Positions 17,539 through 25,249 of a DNA stretch of 64,000 bases are shown in pieces (positions within the stretch are counted from its first letter, which is position 1; every line of letters starts with the position of its first letter). Position numbers and translations under genes: made by a program. The stretch comes from Pseudomonas asgharzadehiana (GTDB lineage: Bacteria; Pseudomonadota; Gammaproteobacteria; Pseudomonadales; Pseudomonadaceae), in the NCBI RefSeq assembly GCF_019139815.1, contig NZ_CP077079.1:4588001-4652000 (forward strand), given 5' to 3'. The notes beneath the pieces are model-generated. The model saw nothing but the letters and a program-made list of their open reading frames with translations, made no database searches and was not told the DNA's origin.

Positions 17539-18576
17539 TTACCAACGAAACCGCAGTTGCGCCTGAGGCTCAGGTGCGGCGGGCGGTTGCGCGCCTGGCG
17601 CTAACGGTTGCGGCGCAGGCTCGCCCGCGGGAATTTCCTGCAACTTGGCCAGGCTCAACTGGGTGCGCAACTGATCGGCGCTGCCATTGACGCGATACAC
17701 GATGCGATCGCCCTCCACACGCAGCGGCTGGCCACCAAACGGCTCAAGCAAATGCCCCAGCGCCGCATAGCGTTCCAGGGTCATGCCCTGCACTTGCAGC
17801 AATTGTTCGGTGCTCACGCCCGGCTTGACCGCAAAACGCGGCGCCAGCTTTTGGCTGATCGCCAGCATCACCGCGTCGGCCACGGCGCCGGTATCGGCAC
17901 CTTGGGCGGTGCCCTGCTCGCTCTTGTCACCCAGCCACAGGCGCCATTTGGCTTGCCATTGGTTGCCTTCCTGGCGCGCATGTACCGCCAGCAAGGCGTC
18001 GGCACCGTAACGTTCGGAAGCGGCGCGCAAGGGGGTGGCATCGGCGCTTTCCAGGTTCGGCGCGGTGGCCACGACCTGCTCGTCCAGATCCCCCAGGGGC
18101 AGGCGCAGCGGCAAACCGCGATGTTGTGCCGCGCGGCGCAGGGCCTGGGCAACGCTCTGGCCATCGCCTACCAGGCTGCTGCCTTCGGTGGAATCGTTGA
18201 GCCACCAGCCGAGGATCGACGGCCGATTGCTGCCCCAGATCGACAGGCCCGCGTCACGCAGGGCGCGGTCGGTGCTGACCGGATCGAAGTCCACTTGCAG
18301 GCTCTCGGGCGGCCCGGCGTCATAGCCATATTGGGTGATGATTTGCTGCGGGTCCTTGCGAATCGCCGCCAGGCCCGGGCCTTCGGCGGCTTTGGCGTCG
18401 CCGGTCAGGCGGATCACCATCGTCTGCACCGCACGCTGGGTGGCCTGATCGCGCTCTTGCGGCGATTGGCTGCTAACCGGTTCAAGTACTTGATACAGGC
18501 CATTGAGGGTTTCGGCATGACTCGCCAGGCTGACCAACGACAAGCAGCCCACAAAGAAGAATTTACACAGACGCAT
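17539..18576 (-). CDS. DUF2066 domain protein, exported
   Basis: 345 residues starting MRLCKFFFVGCLSL, with a signal peptide ending SHAE at about residue 22. The start at 18576 is preferred over a frame open 30 codons further up because the signal peptide and a GGAA site fit it. The N-terminal half (ATQRAVQTMVIRLTGD) matches DUF2066, a family often next to purM and hda. The C-terminus is rich in Pro and Ala (QPLAPGAQPPAAPEPQAQ). Function unknown. Confidence 0.85.
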   Translation of the reverse strand: MRLCKFFFVGCLSLVSLASHAETLNGLYQVLEPVSSQSPQERDQATQRAVQTMVIRLTGDAKAAEGPGLAAIRKDPQQIITQYGYDAGPPESLQVDFDPVSTDRALRDAGLSIWGSNRPSILGWWLNDSTEGSSLVGDGQSVAQALRRAAQHRGLPLRLPLGDLDEQVVATAPNLESADATPLRAASERYGADALLAVHARQEGNQWQAKWRLWLGDKSEQGTAQGADTGAVADAVMLAISQKLAPRFAVKPGVSTEQLLQVQGMTLERYAALGHLLEPFGGQPLRVEGDRIVYRVNGSADQLRTQLSLAKLQEIPAGEPAPQPLAPGAQPPAAPEPQAQLRFRW

Positions 18577-18932
18577 GGAAGATTCCCGAACGACAAATTT
18601 AGCGGCTGGAACAGACCGCATGATCTCGGTTTGCCATGGCTGTGACCATGGCGACCGACAAAACATTCACAGGGCCTCGGTAAGTTTTCGCGCCGTCATA
18701 ACGATAGCGGGTTCAAGGCTATACCTTAATACGGCCCGAAGCAGAGCCGATTAGCATTTTTTTAACGCGCTTTTTTCAGCTATATAGCCCTGCCCGTCGG
18801 CCCGAGGATGGCCGCTGCCCCTCAAGCCTGATAAAATCGCGCGCCTTCGCAGACCGTCAACGGCTGGGCCTTTTACCAAAAGCGCCTGCCCGCTCGGTCG
18901 TTACCCAGAAATCCCCCCTAAAGGCCTGGATC
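18577..18932. other. 356-base divergent intergenic region upstream of purM
   Basis: It separates the DUF2066 gene (minus) from purM (plus), so it must hold both promoters. I see AT-rich blocks around 18750-18785 and GATAAAAT at about 18828-18835, which could be a -10 element for purM. No ORF, repeat or clear operator is visible. Confidence 0.5.
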
Positions 18933-19991
18933 ATGAGCAAGCAACCCTCCCTGAGCTACAAGGACGCCGGTGTAGACATCGACGCCGGTGAAGCATTGGT
19001 CGAACGCATCAAGAGCGTCGCCAAGCGCACTGCGCGCCCCGAAGTCATGGGCGGCCTGGGCGGTTTTGGCGCCCTCTGCGAAATCCCGGCCGGCTACAAA
19101 CAGCCTGTATTGGTGTCCGGCACCGACGGCGTGGGCACCAAGCTGCGCCTGGCACTGAACCTGAACAAGCACGACAGCATCGGCATCGACCTGGTGGCCA
19201 TGTGCGTCAACGACCTGGTGGTGTGCGGCGCCGAGCCGTTGTTCTTCCTTGACTATTACGCCACCGGCAAGCTCAACGTCGAGACCGCTACCCAGGTAGT
19301 GACCGGCATTGGCGCGGGTTGCGAACTGTCGGGTTGCTCGCTGGTCGGTGGCGAAACCGCCGAAATGCCCGGCATGTACGAAGGCGAAGACTACGACCTG
19401 GCTGGCTTCTGCGTCGGCGTGGTAGAGAAAGCCGAAATCATCGACGGCTCCAAAGTGACGGCCGGCGACGCCCTGCTCGCCCTGCCATCGTCCGGTCCGC
19501 ACTCCAACGGTTACTCGCTGATCCGCAAGATCATCGAAGTGTCCGGTGCCGACATCGAGAATATCCAGCTCGACGGCAAGCCGCTGACCGACCTGCTGAT
19601 GGCCCCGACCCGCATCTACGTCAAGCCACTGCTCAAGCTGATCAAGGACACCGGCGCGGTCAAGGCCATGGCCCACATCACTGGAGGCGGCCTGCTGGAC
19701 AACATCCCGCGCGTGCTGCCAAAAGGCGCCCAGGCGATTGTCGACGTAGCCAGCTGGCAGCGTCCTGCGGTCTTCGACTGGCTGCAGGAAAAAGGCAACG
19801 TCAACGAAACCGAAATGCACCGCGTGCTGAACTGCGGCGTGGGCATGGTGATCTGCGTGGCCCAGGAGCACGTCGAAACCGCGTTGAACGTATTGCGTGA
19901 AGCCGGCGAGCAGCCTTGGGTCATCGGCCAGATCGCCACCGCTGCCGAAGGCGCGGCTCAGGTTGAACTGAAGAACCTCAAGGCTCATTAA
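18933..19991 (+). CDS. purM: Phosphoribosylformylglycinamidine cyclo-ligase
   Basis: 352 residues. It closes the imidazole ring to give 5-aminoimidazole ribonucleotide in purine synthesis. [13 protein letters not shown] at about residues 61-73 is the ATP-binding signature of the PurM/PurL superfamily. [11 protein letters not shown] at about 140-150 and [12 protein letters not shown] at about 249-260 are also family motifs. It overlaps purN by one base (TAATG), a tight two-enzyme unit. Confidence 0.97.
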   Translation: MSKQPSLSYKDAGVDIDAGEALVERIKSVAKRTARPEVMGGLGGFGALCEIPAGYKQPVLVSGTDGVGTKLRLALNLNKHDSIGIDLVAMCVNDLVVCGAEPLFFLDYYATGKLNVETATQVVTGIGAGCELSGCSLVGGETAEMPGMYEGEDYDLAGFCVGVVEKAEIIDGSKVTAGDALLALPSSGPHSNGYSLIRKIIEVSGADIENIQLDGKPLTDLLMAPTRIYVKPLLKLIKDTGAVKAMAHITGGGLLDNIPRVLPKGAQAIVDVASWQRPAVFDWLQEKGNVNETEMHRVLNCGVGMVICVAQEHVETALNVLREAGEQPWVIGQIATAAEGAAQVELKNLKAH

Positions 19992-20641
19992 TGTCTCAGA
20001 CCTGTGATGTCGTGGTGCTGCTTTCCGGCACCGGCAGTAACTTGCAGGCCCTGATCGACAGCACGCGCACCGGCGACAGCCCGGTGCGCATCGCTGCGGT
20101 GATCTCCAACCGCAGCGACGCCTATGGCCTGCAACGCGCCAGAGACGCGGGTATCGAAACCCGCTCGCTGGATCACAAGGCTTTCGAAGGCCGCGAGGCC
20201 TTCGATGCCGCCTTGATCGAACTGATCGACGCCTTCAATCCAAAACTCGTGGTACTGGCCGGTTTCATGCGCATCCTCAGCGCTGATTTCGTTCGGCACT
20301 ATGAAGGGCGCCTGCTCAATATCCACCCTTCCCTGCTGCCCAAATACAAAGGCATGCACACCCACCAGCGCGCACTCGATGCCGGTGACAGCGAACATGG
20401 CTGCAGCGTGCATTTTGTCACCGAGGAACTCGATGGCGGGCCTCTGGTCGTACAGGCAGTGGTTCCGGTAGAGTCTGACGACTCGGCGCAGACGCTTGCG
20501 CAACGGGTCCATACCCAGGAACACAGGATTTACCCGCTGGCGGTACGCTGGTTTGCCGAGGGGCGATTGATTCTTGGTGACCAGGGTGCATTATTGGACG
20601 GTCAGCTACTCGCGGCCAGCGGCCACTTGATTCGAACCTAG
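19991..20641 (+). CDS. purN: Phosphoribosylglycinamide formyltransferase
   Basis: 216 residues. It formylates GAR with 10-formyltetrahydrofolate. LLSGTGSNLQAL at about residues 9-20 binds the phosphate. NIHPSLLPKYKGMHTHQRA holds the catalytic Asn and His (about residues 112-130), and the catalytic Asp follows in ELDGGPLV near residue 151. Directly coupled to purM and followed eight bases later by the DUF3108 gene. Confidence 0.96.
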   Translation: MSQTCDVVVLLSGTGSNLQALIDSTRTGDSPVRIAAVISNRSDAYGLQRARDAGIETRSLDHKAFEGREAFDAALIELIDAFNPKLVVLAGFMRILSADFVRHYEGRLLNIHPSLLPKYKGMHTHQRALDAGDSEHGCSVHFVTEELDGGPLVVQAVVPVESDDSAQTLAQRVHTQEHRIYPLAVRWFAEGRLILGDQGALLDGQLLAASGHLIRT

Positions 20642-20649
20642 GAGATTTT

Positions 20650-21363
20650 ATGCGTCGCGCCTTGCTCTTCGCTTTCGCTCTGTTTGCCTTGCCTGCCGTG
20701 CAAGCGGCAGACCTTCACCCTTTCTCCGCCAGCTACACCGCCGACTGGAAACAGCTGCCCATGAGTGGTTCGGCTGAACGCAGCCTGACCAAGAATGGCG
20801 ACGGTACGTGGACCTTGAATTTCAAGGCCTCGATGATGATCGCCAGCCTGACCGAAACCAGCGTCATCCAGTTTGACAAGGACGCCCTGCAACCCAAGAG
20901 CTACAGCTTCGAGCGCGGCGGCCTGGGCAAGGCCAAGAAGATCAACCTGGACTTCGACCAGACCGCTAAGAAAGTCACCGGCTTTGAAAACAAAGACCCG
21001 GTCAACGTGCCCCTGCAAAGCGGCATGCTCGACAAGTCGACCTACCAACTGGCGCTGCAGCGCGATGTGGCGGCCGGCAAAAAGAGCATGAGCTACAACG
21101 TGGTGGAAGGCACCGACGTCGACACCTACGACTTCCGTGTGATCGGCCCGGAAAAGGTCCAGACCAAGGTCGGTTCCATTGATGCGATCAAGGTCGAGCG
21201 CGTGCGCGACCCGACGCAAAGCAAGCGCATCACCCAGATGTGGTTTGCCAAGGACCAGGGCGGCATTCTGGTTGCATTGCGTCAGGTGGAAACCGACGGC
21301 AAGGAATACAACATCATGCTGCAGGACGGTACCGTTGACGGTAAGGCCGTCAAAGGCAGCTGA
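20650..21363 (+). CDS. DUF3108 domain protein, exported
   Basis: 237 residues with a clear signal peptide (MRRALLFAFALFALPAVQAAD). The mature part fits DUF3108, a periplasmic or outer-envelope family of unknown function. GGAG is six bases before the ATG. It is cotranscribed with purMN as in PAO1 (PA0943-PA0945 as I recall). No enzymatic motif is visible, so the link to purine genes is positional only. Confidence 0.85.
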   Translation: MRRALLFAFALFALPAVQAADLHPFSASYTADWKQLPMSGSAERSLTKNGDGTWTLNFKASMMIASLTETSVIQFDKDALQPKSYSFERGGLGKAKKINLDFDQTAKKVTGFENKDPVNVPLQSGMLDKSTYQLALQRDVAAGKKSMSYNVVEGTDVDTYDFRVIGPEKVQTKVGSIDAIKVERVRDPTQSKRITQMWFAKDQGGILVALRQVETDGKEYNIMLQDGTVDGKAVKGS

Positions 21364-21385
21364 TTGCGCAGATGAGCTGAACCGG

Positions 21386-21412
21386 AGCCTCGCTGAATGC
21401 GGGGCTTTTTTT
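21386..21412 (+). terminator. Rho-independent terminator of the purMN unit
   Basis: AGCCTCGC pairs with GCGGGGCT (one wobble) and seven T residues follow. Confidence 0.8.
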
Positions 21413-21441
21413 CGCCTGGATATTTTGTGTTGAAGCTTCTA

Positions 21442-21523
21442 CCGCCATCGGGAGCGAGCCCCTCCCAGTTTTGGACTGCGAACACTTTTAAATGTGGGAG
21501 GGGCTTGCTCCCGATAGCGGCGG
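21442..21523. repeat. REPIN (paired inverted REP repeats)
   Basis: CCGCCATCGGGAGCGAGCCC on the left is inverted on the right as GGGGCTTGCTCCCGATAGCGG, joined by about 28 bases. This is the classical REP doublet of the P. fluorescens group and could fold into one long hairpin. Such doublets are moved by a RAYT transposase encoded elsewhere. Confidence 0.9.
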
Positions 21524-21670
21524 CATGACCCACCCAGCCCTATCAAGCTGCCATACAACATGAAACTTCTGTCATAAACCGTCAAAGCCGTTTACTTAGC
21601 AAGCTAACAAATCATATAACAAAGGCCTGCGACGACTTGCCGCAGGTCCACCAGAGATTGGAGCAAGCAG

Positions 21671-21859
21671 ATGACTGTAAAAGTAACTGAACGCGACGAC
21701 GAACATATGTCCCACGAAGCCTTGGGCCATGGGATTCACATCTGGGATGTACACCAACAAGACCTGCTGGTCGGCATGTTCCATAACGAGAGCGACGCTC
21801 ATAATTATAAAAACGAGCTCGAAGCCCTTGAGATGCAACGTCAGCCGCAAAGCTCCTGA
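21671..21859 (+). CDS. 62-residue His-rich acidic protein
   Basis: ATG with GGAG upstream at the proper distance. The product has eight His in 62 residues (HMSHEALGHGIHIWDVHQQ, then MFHNESDAHNY). It has no signal peptide or membrane helix and ends with an acidic, probably helical stretch (NELEALEMQR). It stands alone between a REPIN and a terminator. I know of similar hypothetical proteins in Pseudomonas but no function. Metal binding is conceivable from the His content, and the siderophore locus downstream makes that worth noting. Confidence 0.7.
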   Translation: MTVKVTERDDEHMSHEALGHGIHIWDVHQQDLLVGMFHNESDAHNYKNELEALEMQRQPQSS

Positions 21860-21912
21860 AACGCTGAAATCGCGCCAATGCCCAGGCCCCACGCAGCCTG
21901 GGCACTGCAACC

Positions 21913-21940
21913 AAAAAACCCGTCTTTGAACGGGTTTTTT
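21913..21940 (+). terminator. Rho-independent terminator
   Basis: AAAAAACCCGT-ctttga-ACGGGTTTTTT, a perfect stem with T run, after the 62-residue gene. Confidence 0.9.
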
Positions 21941-22045
21941 GCTTTTCCAAGCCCCCTGCTCCCCCGCATGAGCGCTGCAACCGCTCTAAAACACGGCCCA
22001 GGGGAAATGTTTCCAACAAATATATGTAACAACAAATAGACAATT

Positions 22046-22064
22046 GGTAATGGTTCTCGATAAC
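22046..22064 (+). promoter_or_regulatory. Candidate Fur box
   Basis: GGTAATGGTTCTCGATAAC matches 12 of 19 positions of GATAATGATAATCATTATC by eye and lies 45 bases before the siderophore synthetase start. Position and the iron-related genes downstream support it; the match itself is moderate. Confidence 0.6.
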
Positions 22065-22108
22065 ATCCCGGCGCGTTTTACCTAGCCCCGCGAATAAGGA
22101 ATTCGATT

Positions 22109-24037
22109 GTGACGCACGGAAACTGCAGGACGCCGGAGATTTCATTGCTGGAACGTTGGACGCAGGCACTTGCTACCCCACAGTTTCAAACCGATCGCAT
22201 CTCCCTCGACTCATTGGTCTGCACGCTGGCCCCCGCCGCCGAGCGCAGCTTTCAACGCTTGGTCCAGGCACTGTTTCGTGAAGGCCTATTGGCCTGCGAC
22301 GCCCTTGCTTACAACGAGCGCGGTCAATGCTCGCTGGCACTCCCGGACCACAGCCACCTGCGTTTCGATCACCTTGTTCCCGGACGCATGGGCAGTTGGG
22401 ACCTGCGCGGTCACGTCACCCTCTGCCGCGCAGATCAGCCTGCACAAAAAATTCAGTTCCCTTCGCAGCTGTTGACGCTGCTCAACGGTTGCCTTGAATC
22501 GCCCGCCACCTCAGAGGGACTGGCCCGGCTCAACACAGAGATCGACGACAGCTTCGTCAACGACACCCTGTGCCTCGCCTTCCATGAGCAGTGGACACTC
22601 AAGCTGCACGCCGCCATGGCCCCTGCGCATCAACACAACCTGCTCAGCCATCTCAAGCACGACCCTAGCGTCAGCAACCCTACCTCGGTGCTTGAACAGT
22701 GGGGCACGCTGGGCCATCCGTGGCATCCCAACTACAAAACCAAACTGGGTTTGAGCACGCACCAGGTCATCGACTTTTCGCCGGAATTCGAAGCTCGTTT
22801 CCCCGTGCTCCTGTGTGCGCTGCACCGCCAGTTCGCGCATGTCGAGACATTGGCCGGTACGGCGGATTATTGGCCGTGGTGGCAACACCACTTCCCACAG
22901 GCCGCCCAACAACTGACCGCGCAGTTGGCATCCCAGGGGCTTGAGGCCAGCGACTATCTTCCATTGCCGGCCCACCCTTGGCAGGCACGCCAGGAATTGC
23001 CGCAACTGTTCGCCAACGAAATTGGCGACCGCCTGCTGGTGCTGACCGACATCGTCGCGTTCAACGCCCACCCCACCATGTCCTTCCGGACCGTGCTGCC
23101 CGAGGGCCGGCGCGACGCGCCGATGGTCAAACTGCCGGTTTCACTGCGACTGACCAGTGTGCAGCGCACTGTTTCACCCCGTTCGGCCCGTATGGGCCCG
23201 CGCATCAGCCATCTGTTGCAGACCATTTTGAAGCGCGAGCCTGCGATTCAGAAAATGCTCAGCATCGTTCCCGAGCGCATCGGCGTGCACTTCAAGCCTC
23301 AGCCCGCCAATGACGAAAGCTCCCGCCACTTGGCCGTGCTCTACCGCGACAACCCGCTGAGCCTGCTCGCGCCCGGCGAAATGGCCGTGCCCGTGGGCAG
23401 CCTGTTTGCCATCGACCAGCATGGGCAACCCCTGCTGAGGCAATGGGTACGCCTGAGCAAAGGCATTGACGACGCGGATGCGATGCTCGCCTTCTTTCGG
23501 GACTACGCCGCGATCACGGTGCCGGCGCTGCTGGGTATGTACCTGCGCTACGGTGTGGCTTTCGAGGCCCATCAACAAAATGCCTTTATGGTCATGGCGG
23601 CGGATGGGCAACCGAACCGCCTGTTGTTGCGTGACTTCGGTGATATCCGGATCGACCGCAAGACCTTGCACGCCCAAGGTCTTGACATCGAACTGCACGA
23701 TCCCAAGATGACCCTGTACGACGACGCGAGCTTCGTGCGTGACAAGCTCTTGCACACGGTCTTCATGTGCCATCTGGGAGAGCTGGTGTTGCTCAGCGCC
23801 CGCTACTTCGATATTCCCCAGGCGTTGCTATGGGATGAACTGTCGGCGCAGGTCAGCCAGTGTTTTGATGATTTGCGCAGCCAAGTCGAACCGCAGCGCT
23901 GGGAGACTGAACGCAAAGCGCTGCTGGAGCAGGACTGGCCGGCCAAGTCGTTTATGCGCATGCGCTTGCTTGAAAGCCATGCCGACATTGTGGGTCGCCT
24001 GCCGAACCCGCTGAGCAGCCTCGCCCGTGCAGGCTAA
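22109..24037 (+). CDS. NIS siderophore synthetase (IucA/IucC family)
   Basis: 642 residues from a GTG with AAGGA eight bases upstream. The enzyme class activates citrate-type carboxylates with ATP and joins them to amines or alcohols. Family motifs in order: GHPWHPNYKTKLG (about residues 200-213), PAHPWQ (about 289), PTMSFRTV (about 323), KLPVSLRLTSVQRT (about 336-349), EAHQQN (about 485) and RDFGDIRID (about 507-515). It is the only synthetase in the locus, so the product should be a simple molecule made by one enzyme, as in rhizoferrin synthesis, where one NIS enzyme joins two citrates to putrescine. The product is inference. The next gene overlaps its end by 11 bases. Confidence 0.9.
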   Translation: MTHGNCRTPEISLLERWTQALATPQFQTDRISLDSLVCTLAPAAERSFQRLVQALFREGLLACDALAYNERGQCSLALPDHSHLRFDHLVPGRMGSWDLRGHVTLCRADQPAQKIQFPSQLLTLLNGCLESPATSEGLARLNTEIDDSFVNDTLCLAFHEQWTLKLHAAMAPAHQHNLLSHLKHDPSVSNPTSVLEQWGTLGHPWHPNYKTKLGLSTHQVIDFSPEFEARFPVLLCALHRQFAHVETLAGTADYWPWWQHHFPQAAQQLTAQLASQGLEASDYLPLPAHPWQARQELPQLFANEIGDRLLVLTDIVAFNAHPTMSFRTVLPEGRRDAPMVKLPVSLRLTSVQRTVSPRSARMGPRISHLLQTILKREPAIQKMLSIVPERIGVHFKPQPANDESSRHLAVLYRDNPLSLLAPGEMAVPVGSLFAIDQHGQPLLRQWVRLSKGIDDADAMLAFFRDYAAITVPALLGMYLRYGVAFEAHQQNAFMVMAADGQPNRLLLRDFGDIRIDRKTLHAQGLDIELHDPKMTLYDDASFVRDKLLHTVFMCHLGELVLLSARYFDIPQALLWDELSAQVSQCFDDLRSQVEPQRWETERKALLEQDWPAKSFMRMRLLESHADIVGRLPNPLSSLARAG

Positions 24038-25238
24038 CCACACTGCGCTACGCCTGCTGGTGGTGATTCAGTTGGTGTCCATGGGGGCCATGGAAATGAG
24101 CGGGCCGTTCTGGCCGCTGCAAATCCAGAAGCTGCTGGGAGTTGCCGACGCCCACTACACCGGCCTGCTGTCGTCCCTGGTATATGCCGGGCCGATGATG
24201 GCGGCGATGCTGCTCACGCCGATGTGGGGGCGCCTGGGTGATCGTACCGGCCATAAGCCGATGATCATCCGGGCATTGCTGGCGCTGGCGGTGTGCCAGG
24301 CGTTGGCTGCCTTCACCACCGACCCGTGGCTACTGGTGGCCATCAGAGTGGCACAAGGTGCACTGGCCGGCTTCATTGCCGCGGCCCAAGCCTATGCGCT
24401 GGCCTGCTGCGGCGATGGCGGGCGCGGCCACATTTTGGCGCGCCTGCAATCGGCCACCGCCGTGGGCTCGCTGGCCGGGCCAGTGCTGGGCGGCTGGCTG
24501 ATGGATATCTCGGGCTTCGCCCTGCTGTGCTACAGCGCTACCGCGGTCTGCTTGTTGTGCGCGGTGATCAGCCTGTTCTTGCCGGGCGATACGCAGCACG
24601 TGCGGCCGGCGCGTACCACGCCCGCCAGCGCGCTGCCCAAGGGCTGGCTGGGCGCAATGCTGGGAATCATCGTGCTGATTCAAGCCGCCAAGATGATGCC
24701 GCAACCGTTTTATGCCCTATACGTCGCCGACGTATTACACGCCCCGGCGTGGCTGATCGGTGCCAGCTATGCCGCCAGTGCGCTCACCCTGGCAGTGTCC
24801 GCTCCGTTGTGGGGGCGCCTGTTCGACCGTCATCAGCCGGCGCAGACGCTACGCATCATCGAATGGGTCACGTGGTCCTGCGCCCTGACGTTGGCCTTGA
24901 CGGCGATCGCAAGCGAATGGCTGGGGTTCCTCGCCAGCCGGTTGATATGGGGCGTGTGGCAAGGCGCTTTGTTGCCGGTCGCGTACACCCTCATCGCCAA
25001 TACCGTGGCGCCCAGCCAACAAGGTTTCGCGCTCGGCCTGGGCAACAGCGCCGCCAAAGCCGGCGCGCTGTGCGGCGTCCTGATCGGCGGTATCGGCATG
25101 GGCCTAGTCGGTCTGGCTCATAGCTTCTGGCTGGTAGCACTCACGTATGCCCTGGCCGCCCTGGGTATCCGCGCAATCCGTTCGTTCACCCGAACGCCCG
25201 AAACATCGCGTTTTTCTGTCAATACTTCTAATAACTGA
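24027..25238 (+). CDS. MFS transporter, probable siderophore exporter
   Basis: 403 residues, 12 predicted helices, GTG start inside the 3' end of the synthetase gene. The MFS signature is clear as GRLGDRTGHKP at about residues 70-80, and a second copy in the C-terminal half reads GRLFDRHQPAQ. The translational overlap with the synthetase and the receptor gene 11 bases downstream make siderophore export the obvious role. This resembles the FslB/LbtB-type exporters beside rhizoferrin synthetases, but sequence alone does not prove direction of transport. Confidence 0.85.
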   Translation: MQANHTALRLLVVIQLVSMGAMEMSGPFWPLQIQKLLGVADAHYTGLLSSLVYAGPMMAAMLLTPMWGRLGDRTGHKPMIIRALLALAVCQALAAFTTDPWLLVAIRVAQGALAGFIAAAQAYALACCGDGGRGHILARLQSATAVGSLAGPVLGGWLMDISGFALLCYSATAVCLLCAVISLFLPGDTQHVRPARTTPASALPKGWLGAMLGIIVLIQAAKMMPQPFYALYVADVLHAPAWLIGASYAASALTLAVSAPLWGRLFDRHQPAQTLRIIEWVTWSCALTLALTAIASEWLGFLASRLIWGVWQGALLPVAYTLIANTVAPSQQGFALGLGNSAAKAGALCGVLIGGIGMGLVGLAHSFWLVALTYALAALGIRAIRSFTRTPETSRFSVNTSNN

Positions 25239-25249
25239 AAGGCAAGGTC

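Noticed and set aside
18630..18655. CCATGGCTGTGACCATGG as an operator
   Set aside because: It is a short near-palindrome that overlaps nothing informative and has no second copy in the window.
18918..19988. 356-codon minus-strand ORF opposite purM
   Set aside because: purM is unmistakable on the plus strand, and the reverse product shows only antisense composition.
21442..21523. Repeats considered as a CRISPR array
   Set aside because: Only two inverse copies with a short linker; the pattern and sequence are those of a REPIN, and no cas genes are present.
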